This document shows positions 1-8,401 of a stretch of 14,333 nt of DNA, piece after piece. The number at the start of each line of letters is the position of its first letter. Position 1 is the first letter of the stretch. Under the pieces are notes generated by a model, which had not been told where the DNA came from, did no database searches, and saw nothing but the letters and a program-made list of their open reading frames with translations. The stretch is from Phoronis ovalis (lineage: Eukaryota; Phoronida; Phoronidae), in contig JAOXYB010032975.1 in NCBI GenBank assembly GCA_028565635.1, positions 1-14,333 of the forward strand. The letters run 5' to 3'. The translations under genes and the position numbers were made by a program.

Positions 1-257
1 CATTTTCCTATAAAAAATATATCAATATATACTATTTTTACCATTAATTTGAGGGCTTTTTTGAGCCCCAAAAAGAGGTTTGGAATAGTTGCAAAAACCT
101 CAAATTTTGCACATCATAATAAATTCTTCCAACGTATCTTTGTGCCAAATTTGGTCGAAATCCGTTGACCCCCATCCGCCGGCTTTCTATAGGGACCGTG
201 TGAATGTCTCTGAAACCAGCAGTTAATAGATTGTGTATGTTTCTGTATATTAATTTA
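1..257. other. Non-coding sequence, possible old repeat
   Basis: No reading frame or splice signal stands out. Positions about 60-215 read like part of an interspersed repeat, with short phrases such as TTTGTGCCAAATTTGG that resemble phrases in the repeats near 10860 and 11340. I could not find a second full copy or any termini in the window, so this is only a description. Confidence 0.3.
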
Positions 258-261
258 TTAT

Positions 262-325
262 ATTATTACCACCTTCATCTCCACCCTCACCTTCACCACT
301 ACCATCTCCACTCTACCATACCCAG
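262..325. repeat. Degenerate ACC/TTC trinucleotide-like tract
   Basis: The + strand is an imperfect run of ACC, TTC and TCC triplets (ACCACCTTCATCTCCACCCT and onward), so the complement is a purine-rich GGT/GAA tract. Such tracts arise by slippage. The tract keeps a minus-strand frame open and gives a Val/Glu/Lys-rich peptide end that should not be taken as evidence for a gene. Confidence 0.6.
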
Positions 326-461
326 GTAGGTGATTATTCTCATCACCAACATCTAAATTTAATCTAGGCTGAGGAGATCGGGACTCTGGTGGGGTTTTAG
401 AATGAATGTGCTCCTCTCCCTCCTCTTTCCAGCTACTCCTCCTAAAGTCAATTTTAAAACA

Positions 462-627
462 CCTGGGGGTAATCTTGTCAACTGTTACATAACCAGTTAA
501 AAGACGATCATCCAGGGAGAGCAATAAAACTTGATGGACAATCTATCTTCAAGAGACATAAACAACAGAAAGTTTTATCTGGCCGAAGGAGGCCCCTGTG
601 GTGACCTTGTTAATTGTTACGTAACCA
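462..627. repeat. Imperfect 33-bp direct repeat pair
   Basis: Positions 462-494 (CCTGGGGGTAATCTTGTCAA and onward, ending CATAACC) and 595-627 (CTGTGGTGACCTTGTTAATT and onward, ending CGTAACC) align over about 33 bases with roughly three quarters identity, 133 bases apart. They may be the remains of a duplicated repeat. No function is visible. Confidence 0.4.
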
Positions 628-843
628 AAAAAGTTAATTATTTAATTAACCTGCTCACCAATTTCCATTAAACTAGCCAAGTACTGAAGTTATAAACAAA
701 AGAAAATACTATGGGGTCATTTAGTGCAAAGAGACATGCAAAAGTGCCATGAAGTGTCACCATGTACTACATGTGATGTAATAAGGCTGATCATTAACCA
801 ACCTTAGGCCCATTGTTGGAAACATTGTACGATTTCGTACATA

Positions 844-867
844 CCGTATTTTCTCTAATAATCGCCC
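844..867 (+). repeat. Left terminal inverted repeat of the 663-bp element
   Basis: This 24-bp end matches the complement of 1483-1506 with one mismatch (A at 848 against G). It is preceded by TA at 842-843. Confidence 0.8.
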
Positions 868-1470
868 CCTCTGGTGACTAAAATAAATCAATAATCATCC
901 CCTCTCTAATAATCGCCCCCGGGGAGGCAATTTAAGTTGAAGACTCATCTGAATTAATACGAGATAATCACATTTTAATTCATTATTATGCGTAGCTGAT
1001 TAGCTCTTTTTTGGGTTTTAAGGAAATATGGTACTATCTTTAATATGGCTGCAAAACTATCTTCGGATCACCTCCATGCAATAATATTTCCAGTAGAATT
1101 TCCATGCCGAATACAGCAGGAGGTAATTTACGCTTCTTGCCAATGACTTTCACATTAATTGTGTTTCCATGTTGAGCAAGGTTGTATATACGCTGCATAA
1201 ATTCCTCTAGGTATGTGACCAACAAAGTAAACTTACTGTTTGTTTAAGGTTTGGAAGAGTTTTTCTTACGTAAAAAAAAATCCATTACACACAGAATTTC
1301 ATAAGCCGATTTTGTTTGATAAACTGACAATCTTCAAAATCTTCCTTATGTATCGCAAACAATAATTTTAAAAGAAACTAAAATATTAATGCCAGGAGTA
1401 CAAAGAAGTTAATAATTGCCCCCTAAAAGCATTTTTTTTAAATAATCACCCCCCTAAAAGCAGTTTTTTA

Positions 1471-1506
1471 AATAATCGCCCAGGGCGATTATTAGAGAAA
1501 ACACGG
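1471..1506 (-). repeat. Right terminal inverted repeat with internal 23-bp palindrome
   Basis: The right TIR occupies 1483-1506. Positions 1471-1493 form a perfect palindrome, AATAATCGCCC then A then GGGCGATTATT, with 11-base arms around a single A. Thus the inner part of the TIR is present twice, head to head, at this end only. This could be a replication or gap-repair scar, or a doubled transposase-binding site. Confidence 0.75.
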
Positions 1507-1719
1507 TAATAAATTTTGCATAAATGATCTGACAAGCATTTTACTTCGGTAAGTCCTAATATATGGAACTATAACTTTACAATTTTTCCAAATACAGGAA
1601 TCCCTTGACCAACTGACTGTAATCAGGTTTGAAGGTGGTTTTGATATCTTTAGGTGAATTGCAAAACAACTGGTGGGGGTAAACCTCGCAAAAGTGTGGG
1701 TTAACTCCACCAGGTGGAA

Positions 1720-2255
1720 CTATTCAAAATGGTTGCCAGAATCCCCTCAAAATTGCTACTGTGCACAACCTGTTGGCCCCATGGAGATCTTTGCAACACT
1801 CAGAAGTATGCTTTAAGTGTTAATGAGTTTATGTAAAGTTAATCAGATAAATATAAGATTAAAATTTCAATATGCCTGCCACTAAATCCAACATGGTCAC
1901 CAGAAACTCGGAATGTTTATATCCCGGCTTTCAGTTATTTTATAAATGCTATTTTGGTGACAAGAAAGATATTGTGAAGAAATACCAACCATTTCTTGTA
2001 GCGCCAGAATCCACATAACTGCCACTGGAAAATCAATGGCTGGCCCACTGAATTCACAACAGCATCCTCCATAAGTAAGTTTTTAGCTCTGATGATATTT
2101 ATTAGAGGTAACCAGATAATATCAGATTGTAATTTCAAAATGGCTGCTATTATATTCCAATATGGCCACCTGAATATCAGAATCTTATTTTAATATTAAT
2201 ATTTCTGCTTTCAGTTTTCGTAGAAATGTTGTTTTGGTGACTAAACATAGGTTTG
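1720..2255. repeat. Two tandem ~268-bp units in the left arm
   Basis: Two neighbouring units align: one with AATGGTTGCCAGAATC near 1728, AATATGCCTGCC near 1870 and CGGCTTTCAGTTATT near 1926; the other with GCGCCAGAATCC near 2001, AAATGGCTGCTAT near 2138 and CTGCTTTCAGTTTTCG near 2207. The offset is about 268 bp. The right arm carries the first unit in full (about 4740-5100) and a shortened second one (4597-4740). The units are non-coding, with repeated ATGGC and GGCCAC words. Confidence 0.55.
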
Positions 2256-2512
2256 TTTATGTCAAATTCACTTAATGGGATTAAAATACATTTCCAGAGT
2301 TTATATGAAGTAATAACAGTTATTAAGTGATTTTAAATGACTTTAAAAATACATGTTTAATTAACAATAATACAATCCAAGATGGCTATAGCTATGGCTT
2401 AATTGTACCTGACACATCTTAGAAAGTTTTATAAATTACACCAATGTCAGACACAATGATTGTGCTTCAGTATGATACTTTCACATCACTACATTACAAG
2501 AATTGAGTTCTA

Positions 2513-3136
2513 TCAAGTGTCATCAAAGTCTAAGTCTGACTCGCATGCAGAGTCCAATTCACTTCAAGAATCCGAGTCTGTATCTTCTCCATTGCAGGGG
2601 TCGGAGCTCTTGATCCTTTAGTTATACTGCATAGCCTTGCAGGTAGAGTAGCCGTCTTGTAACAAATTGGTTGGCAGCTTCAGTCGCTGGGCTGCCATCT
2701 ATGGTCAAGTGGAGATAAAGGATCATCAAGATTGTCATAGTAAAGTTTTATGAACAACTGATAATTAGCCATTAGCACCTTCATTCTATGGGAATCATCG
2801 TCAGAGGAATTCTCAGAGGCAGGGCTTGAGCTGAACTTGTCTTTGTATTAATGGTGAACTGTGTCACTGGGAAGGAACTGCCAAGTGATTCCAAATGGAG
2901 CAAGCTTCTTCCGACTTTATGGCACTTTCAAAGCAAGAAGTAGCTCCATCATTGCCGGTAAAGACATGCAGTGGTACAATATAACTCTTAAAATCTCTTG
3001 TGAACAGAGATCCTGACAGCTATACGCAACGCGTTTTCTTTTTATTCCCAGGATCCCCTCCACTTCATGTGCTACATACCACACTTGCTGAAGGTATAAC
3101 ATCCGTAGCTTCATCAACCAAAATAACTGTGTCATC
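2513..3136 (-). pseudogene. Decayed transposon-type ORF, left copy
   Basis: Read on the minus strand with frame changes, this stretch gives a recognisable order of motifs: DDTVILVDEATDVI (3136 down), SGGDPGNKKKTRC, then YIVPLHVFTGNDGATSCF with VFTGND at 2965-2948, IWNHLAVPSQ, KVLMANYQLFIKLYYDN near 2780-2715, LDDPLSPLDHRWQ, and an acidic tail with EDTDSDS and ELDSACESDLDFDDT ending in TGA at 2513-2515. I recall this order (an Asp-rich DTDV segment, LHxxTGCD/TGND, RANYQ, a P-x-GW segment, an acidic or Cys-rich end) from a multi-copy family of uncharacterised ORFs in invertebrate genomes, probably carried by mobile elements. The family name is not known to me. Several stops (after VVCST, after TRCV, in the PSQ region and in the tail) and frameshifts make it non-functional. 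Its partner copy lies head to head at 3372-4354. Confidence 0.6.
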
Positions 3137-3371
3137 TAAAATCTAGAAATTCTGATTGCAGAACAAATGTACAGAAGAATTGTGTAGGCTTCTCAGCAAT
3201 TGTCCCTCAAGAATAGAAATACTTGACATCCGCTTTTTGGACTGCCATTGCTTGGAATTTATCTCATAGGATTAAGATCCAGCTGCACTGTCAAACCCCT
3301 TCAACTAGTAATCACAGCGAAATCACTGTATATGGTGGCGTCTGTGAAATAAGGCTCTGACAGACCACCAT

Positions 3372-4354
3372 CTAGATCTTCACATAAAAGGTTTAGTCTT
3401 CTTCATGATAAAGAGCTTTGAATCTGGTGCATCAAACAAGAAGACAAAAAACATCCTCAGAGAGACTTCTTGTACTGATGAATGCGTGGAACACATTTGC
3501 TGGACAGAATTTTAGTACTCATTAATGCACCAAATGATCCTGTTGACAAGACATTTCAAGAGTTATTATATCACTGCATGTCTTCACCGGCAATGATGCA
3601 GCTACTGCTTTCTATGAAAATGCCATAAAGTTGGGATAAGCTTGCTCCATGTTGGAATCACTCGGCAGTTCCTTTCCAGTAACACAGTTCAATATCATAT
3701 ATTTATACAAAGACAAGTTCAGCTTAAACCTTGCCCAAGCCAGAGCAAGCAAATGGAGAAACATGGAAGAAAACCACTTATAATTTCTCCTGATACTGAT
3801 TCCCATGGCTGAAGGTCACAAGGGCTAATTATACAACTTCAAGGTGTACACTTAGACTGACCTCAGAACCTTTTGGGTATTTTAAAACTTTATTCAGTTA
3901 TAACTTGTCATGTTTTTTTCAGTTTACACCATTACCTAAACCTAGTATCCAATATTAACCCAGTATCAAACGTTCACCCAGTATCAAATGTACACCATAT
4001 ACCAAAATAGCATATATTAACTAAAACAAGTATTGACACCTTTTAGAGACTTGCATGATTTTTCCTGCTCATATGAGTAATATTACACAACCAGCGCTTA
4101 TAATATTTCACAATAAATGATATTATAATATTATAATAATGATACGCAGAAAACAGTCGGGATTACAGACTAATCTTAACTATGAAAATCCTGATGATAC
4201 ACCGTCTCCACTTGACCGTGGATGGCAGCTCACCAATGAAAGCTGTCAACACAATTTGTTACAAGAAGGACGGCTGGTCTACCTGAAAGGCTATGTAATA
4301 TATTTAAGAGCTTCAATCCCTGCAGAAGATACAGACCCAAGGAAAGTATCATAA
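3372..4354 (+). pseudogene. Decayed transposon-type ORF, right copy
   Basis: This is the + strand counterpart of the copy at complement(2513..3136). From 3402 it reads FFMIKSFESGASNKKTKN, which pairs with the left copy's SGGDPGNKKKTRC. From 3547 to 3780 a single frame holds VIISLHVFTGNDAATAFYEN (VFTGND at 3580-3597), SLGSSFPVTQFN, and YLYKDKFSLNLAQARASKWR (from 3700), broken by one in-frame TAA at 3637. It ends at TAA 3781. A frame change then gives WLKVTRANY before an extra block of about 320 bp. Coding resumes near 4160-4354 with NPDDTPSPLDRGWQLTNESC and EDTDPRKVS, stop TAA. The acidic tail of the left copy is missing. Conservation of peptide motifs between two diverged copies supports a real ancestral protein. 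The role is unknown; a transposon-associated protein is an inference. Confidence 0.6.
3836..4160. other. Extra block interrupting the right pseudogene
   Basis: The left copy runs directly from the ANYQ segment to YYDNLDDPLSP, whereas the right copy has about 320 bp between the same points. The block is AT-rich, contains a short tandem of CCCAGTATCAAA near 3958-3988 and ends in a TA-rich stretch (4115-4140). The flanks share only TTA, so no clear target duplication is visible. It could be an inserted MITE, or an intron lost from the other copy. I see no clean GT-AG pair at the edges. Confidence 0.4.
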
Positions 4355-5122
4355 GGAAGCAAAATCATATATGTCCGACACTGGTGTAATTTATAAAACT
4401 TTTTCTGAGATAAATGTGCCCAGTACAAGACGTAGCCATACATATGGTTCTGCAAGTATTTTGGCCGTATTGATAATTAAACATGTACTTTTAAAGTATT
4501 TCTCCGGAAAGGATGTCATTTGAAATCACTTACTAACTGCTATTACTTCACATTATACTCTAGGAATATGTTTTAATCTTTTTAAGTGGATTTGCCATAC
4601 CTATGTTTAGTTCGTACCAATACAACATGTCTACGAAAACGGAAAGCCGAAATATTGCATAGCACTACAAAACATGGCTGCTATTTCTTCACAGTAAACC
4701 CTGTGACTGTTTAAATGCTATCAAATGATTTTGTTTTCCACATAAAACCATTCCTTGTCACCAAAAATAGCATTTATACAATAACTGAAAGCCGGATATA
4801 AACATTCGGAATTTCTGGTGGCCATGTTGGATTTTAGAGGCAACCATTTTGAAATTTTATTCTTACATTATTTGATCAGCTTTACATAAACTCATCAACA
4901 CCCAAAACATACTTCTGAGTGTTGCAACAACCTTCATGGGGCAAACAGGATGTACATAGTGGTAAATTTGAGGATTCTGGCAGCCATTGTGAATAGCACC
5001 ACCTGGTGGAGTTTGCCACACTTTTGGAAATTTTAACCTGCCAATTGTTTTACAATTCACCCAAAGATATCAAAACCACCCTCAAACCTTGATTACAGTG
5101 AGTTGGCCATGGGACTCCCAGA

Positions 5123-6327
5123 TTTGCCTCTATTATTAATTGGTCACAATATTTCGCAGCGTAGACAAGAAAAAAGTATTCATTTTGTTTTCATGAAGTC
5201 GAATACTTCAGCTGTTTTCATGCATTATAAATTATTTCCCATTACTCACACATCAAACGAACTAACACTGCTTCCAAGACGTAAAAACGGCAAATTTTTC
5301 ATGAAGAAATTTAACATAGACGTAACTAAATCAAGCTCAACTTGTAATGTATAAATAGAAGTTTTGTGATAATTCTGAGAAAAATTAAATATTCAAATTA
5401 AAGTGAAAACAAAATAACCCCATAATAAATGGATAAACTAAAGTTCCCAATACCACATATCTTGCAAAAAATGTAAAGCATTTTAAATGAGTTTTACACA
5501 GCAAAACAACTTGCTCACCAGGTGGTTCCACTGGTTAAAATGCAAATTCGGCACCAAGTGAATTACTATACTGTTTCCAAATATTTTTACTTGGCATCAT
5601 GAAACAAATAATACTTTACGCAGTTGTCATGTAATAATAACAGAGGAAACCGACAACACGATACAAAGACCACAGGGTGTGTGGCGAAGTTTATTCTCAA
5701 TCTGGTGCTGTAAGCAGATGCTACTTGAGAGCAGAAAACAAACTCCTTTGTAGACCAGCTTAGAGGCATGGTTCAATTGTATAGGTCTGAATTTCATCCA
5801 CCAGTCGGCCATATTGGAAGTAATCAAGGTATTTTGAATAAAAAAACTATTGAATTGGAACACTCCTCACATTCATTGCATGCTGCATTGTTACATGTGA
5901 GGATACTTGATTTTCTTACTAAAACATTAAAAACATTAAACATCAACTAAAACATTAAAAACAAGTCCATAACAAGCTGCTTTACGTGTGATGTCGTTTG
6001 ATTTGTTTTGTAAATAATTATTGAAAATGAAAAAAATTGAAAACATGTAGTGTGTAGTATTTATCTACAGATGGCATCGCTTGAATTGTGAAAAAAATTT
6101 AGCTGAAAATGGGGTCCATGGAATGATACATACATACAGTCACTTTGACTTATAGTCCCTCCCACGAGGCATTCCTGTTTAATTTCAATTTTCATGCAAT
6201 TATAATAACAAGACATTTGTCATGTCTAATGCCCATCCAATTTATAGGATTATATTTTTTTAACATTGGATTTTCACATTAGAACAGAATAGAATACATC
6301 ATGCATTATAATCTGGTTTATCATTGT
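5123..6327. other. AT-rich non-coding stretch
   Basis: Open frames here are short and overlap on both strands without motifs or splice context. The phrase CACCAGGTGG near 5518 also occurs in both arms of the 1597-5122 structure (near 1708 and, inverted, 4998), so an old relative of that repeat may lie at 5500-5560. The stretch 6128-6180 (ACATACATACAGTCACTTTG, then CCTCCCACGAGG) loosely resembles the right end of the element at 7996-8393. Nothing else is recognisable. Confidence 0.4.
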
Positions 6328-6650
6328 TTTGGTGGGGTACTCTTATTTAAAATGAATGTATGTGCTGGCCATATTTGGGGATGTGCAGCCCAAACTCAAA
6401 ATATCCAACCATTTTTAATGATTTTGTTATCAAAAACTGTGCCATTTTTACATTTTTCTGTCACAAAAGGACCAATTTCTAAATTTTTTTCTCGGAAAAG
6501 TTTCCTGGAATTGCCAACTTTAAATAAAATCGTGAAAAAATGATCCATTTTTAGGGTTTGTTGAAAAGTGAACTAATCTTTACGAACATTTCTGCGAAAA
6601 GAGGACCAATTTTTAGGGAATAATTTATGAAAAAGCGAACTATTTGGGCC
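6328..6650 (+). repeat. Decayed repeat, layout like the 7996 element
   Basis: It begins GGTGGGGTACTC, then has GGGGATGTGCAGCCCAA, comparable with CGGGGGTACTTG and CGGGTGTGCGGCCC at the start of the 7996-8393 element. A degenerate short array follows with GGACCAATTT at 6469, GATCCATTTTT at 6542 and GGACCAATTTTTAGGG at 6603, spaced 73 and 61 bp. I see no matching right end, so this may be a truncated or diverged relative. Confidence 0.35.
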
Positions 6651-7610
6651 ACCAGCCTATGTCCTTCTTAGAACCACGTACATTTGAACAGTCCAAGCAG
6701 CGCTTTGTCTTTGCAGCTATAAACGCAACGTGACACGCCCTCTCAGTCAGGAACAAACAGCATGGCCACCAGTTGGAAGTAATCTGTGTCAAAATTATAC
6801 ATAACCTGTACTTTGACCTGTACTTACTCTGTTCTGAATATGGACTTAATCGGATAAAAACTAAAGCAGTTATTGCGAAACAAAGAAAGTTATGGACTGT
6901 AAAAAATGTCTAAGATTCACATACCGGAATTTGACCTACTTGTCAAGGTCATTTTAAAATATCATCCAGCCTATTACGCCTACCAACCTATGGCCTTCCT
7001 AGCACCACCTTTGAATCATCCAGGCAGCATTTCATCTTCGCGGCTATAGACACAACATCATGTGCCCTCTTGAGAACAAACATGGCCACCAATCGGCCAT
7101 ATTGGAAATAATCTGGGTTAATATTACACATAGCCAGCATGGTTACATGTACTTACTCGGTACCAAATATGAAGCTGATCGGATAAAACCTGAAGGTGTT
7201 ATTACGATGTGCAATCTCGAGAACCAACGTAGCTGCCAGTCGTCCAAATGGAAAGTAATCCGGACAATATTATACATATCCTGTACTTTGACCCGTACTT
7301 ACTCTTTACTGAATATGGAGCTGATCAGATAAAAACTGACGCAGTTATTGGGAGACAAAAAAGTGTTATTCATGCGAAAAATGTCAAAGATTTGTACCAG
7401 TATTTGACCAACTTGTCAAGGTCATTTTAAAATGTCACCTAGCCTATTACACTCACCAACCTATGGCCTTCCTAGAATCACCTTTGAATCGTCCAGGCAG
7501 CGCTTCGTCTTTGAGGCTATAGATGCAATGTTCCGTGCCCTCTCTGTATTTACCGTGTACTGAATATGAAGCTGATCGGGTAAAAACTTATCACAAGACA
7601 AAGAAATTGT
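6651..7610. repeat. Nested tandem repeat, three long units
   Basis: The phrase CCTATGGCCTTCCTAG or a close variant starts units at about 6651, 6985 and 7457. It is followed each time by CAGGCAGCGCTTCGTCTTTG-like sequence, an ACATGGCCACCA segment, CTGTACTTTGACC, and GAATATGGAGCTGATCGG followed by ATAAAAAC. The first and second units end in GTCAAGGTCATTTTAAAAT. The second unit is about 138 bp longer because its GGCCACCA-to-ATAAAAAC part is present twice (about 7080-7200 and 7200-7345). The third unit is cut short after 7590. No coding function is visible. Confidence 0.65.
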
Positions 7611-7995
7611 TACATACAACAACAACGACGCTTTCGCTATGACTATATGCCCAGCCACTATTTGGATGAGTATAAAAAAAAATTTCATTCTTAATTACTT
7701 TATTACTATAAAAGCTCTTAAAATAATTAATTTGTTCAGTGAAAAACATAACTTCATTCTGTCAAAAAACTAACCTCATTTAACAAAATTTGATTCCTTT
7801 CTTGACATTAATGCCAGCAATTTATACAGTACAGTTATCCCTATTAGAAACCTGTTTCTATAACAAATTCTTTAAATACTGAGTCATTAATGTATGCCAT
7901 ACGAATATATGCTGATGCAACATATTCCATAAGCAACAAAATTTTTAATCATTCTTTTTTTAACACCTAATGACATCTACATGTACTATTCTAAT
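7611..7995. other. AT-rich non-coding gap
   Basis: This stretch has no motif, splice context or repeat partner that I can see. Short runs of A and T dominate. It ends in the left copy of the ATTCTAAT target duplication (7988-7995). Confidence 0.4.
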
Positions 7996-8393
7996 CCCAC
8001 GGGGGTACTTGACACAAAAGTTGGTACGGGTGTGCGGCCCTTGGTAAAAAACCCTGACCTTGTGGTAAACAAAAATATACCCTGTCTTAAATTAAAAAAC
8101 ATGAAAAATATACTCTGTCGTAAATAACTCTCCAGAAATAGATACCCCGTGTAAAATTCACTTGTAAATTATATACCCTGTGGTAAATAAATATGGAAAA
8201 ATTTACGAACCTTAATTTTTAATACCTGTCGTAAATACGTTTTCCAAGAATTACACCCTGTGGTAAACGATTATTTTTTTGAATATCCAACAAGAAAAGT
8301 ATATCCTGTGGTAAATAAATGCGGGAGCTGAAAATAGGGGACCTATTGGGTAACACATATATATAGTGACTTTGAATGGCAGTACCCCCTGGG
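7996..8393. mobile_element. 398-bp MITE with 8-bp target duplication
   Basis: The left end is CCCACGGGGGTACT, and the right end in reverse complement is CCCAGGGGGTACT, a short inverted repeat with one extra base. Both ends are flanked directly by ATTCTAAT (7988-7995 and 8394-8401), a perfect 8-bp direct repeat. An 8-bp duplication is typical of hAT transposons and a few other groups. The terminal bases are not the usual hAT CAG, so the superfamily is left open. The interior has CGGGTGTGCGGCCC, then an array of TGTGGTAAATA-type repeats. No reading frame is meaningful. Confidence 0.75.
8050..8320 (+). repeat. Phased CCCTGTGGTAAATA short-repeat array
   Basis: Variants of TGTGGTAAA occur at 8061, 8083, 8117, about 8148, 8179, 8227, 8259 and 8307, mostly preceded by ATACC. 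After the first two, the steps are 34, 31, 31, 48, 32 and 48 bp, close to multiples of 16. The array fills most of the 7996-8393 element and probably grew by slippage or unequal exchange. Confidence 0.65.
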
Positions 8394-8401
8394 ATTCTAA
8401 T

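Larger units (their letters stand above)
844..1506. mobile_element. Non-autonomous TIR DNA transposon with TA target duplication
   Basis: The left end starts CCGTATTTTCTCTAATAATC, and the right end, read in reverse complement, starts CCGTGTTTTCTCTAATAATC. The match continues through GCCC, giving a 24-bp terminal inverted repeat with one mismatch. A TA dinucleotide lies directly outside each end (842-843 and 1507-1508), the target duplication typical of the Tc1/mariner/pogo group. At 663 bp it is too short to encode a whole transposase. The motif AATAATCRCCC recurs inside both ends (near 858, 889, 907, 1412, 1441 and 1471), which suggests subterminal binding sites. A 61-codon minus-strand frame at 1040-1225 lies within it but shows no motif I recognise. 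Assignment to the pogo/Tigger branch is an inference from TA plus TIR style. Confidence 0.8.
1597..5122. mobile_element. Large imperfect inverted duplication (fold-back) with decayed ORFs
   Basis: The left arm (about 1597-3012) aligns with the reverse complement of the right arm (about 3533-5122), leaving a spacer of about 520 bp. Matching points include 1597 with 5120, 2250 with 4597, 2277 with 4578, 2440 with 4390, 2590 with 4340, 2855 with 3690 and 2965 with 3580. Identity looks like 70-85 percent with indels. The right arm has an extra block at about 3836-4160, and the left arm has extra sequence near 1990-2110. Each arm holds a decayed coding stretch near the centre and a non-coding stretch rich in AATGG-CTGCC motifs outside. 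I find no target duplication at the outer ends. It could be two copies inserted head to head, or one element duplicated by inversion. The arms' divergence says the event is old. Confidence 0.75.

Noticed and set aside
258-524. 88-codon minus-strand frame with a Pro/Ser/Arg stretch
   Set aside because: Its C-terminal part is the translated ACC/TTC tract, and I see no clear splice sites or domain. A remnant exon is possible but not supported.
1040-1225. 61-codon minus-strand frame inside the 663-bp element, possible transposase fragment
   Set aside because: No helix-turn-helix or DDE motif can be seen, and the frame is short enough to be chance.
3612-3806. 64-codon minus-strand frame containing NCVTGKELPSDS
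   Set aside because: It is the antisense of the + strand pseudogene frame (VFTGND to ASKWR). The motif order supports the + strand instead.
4139-4354. Stand-alone 71-codon gene starting at ATG 4139
   Set aside because: From about 4160 it aligns with the inner part of the decayed ORF in the other arm, so it is the end of a broken copy. The ATG lies in the extra block.
5103-5354. 83-codon + frame
   Set aside because: It begins inside the end of the inverted repeat arm, has no motif and no splice context.
6651-7610. CRISPR-like array
   Set aside because: Repeat units are hundreds of bases long and diverged, with no short constant repeat and unique spacers.
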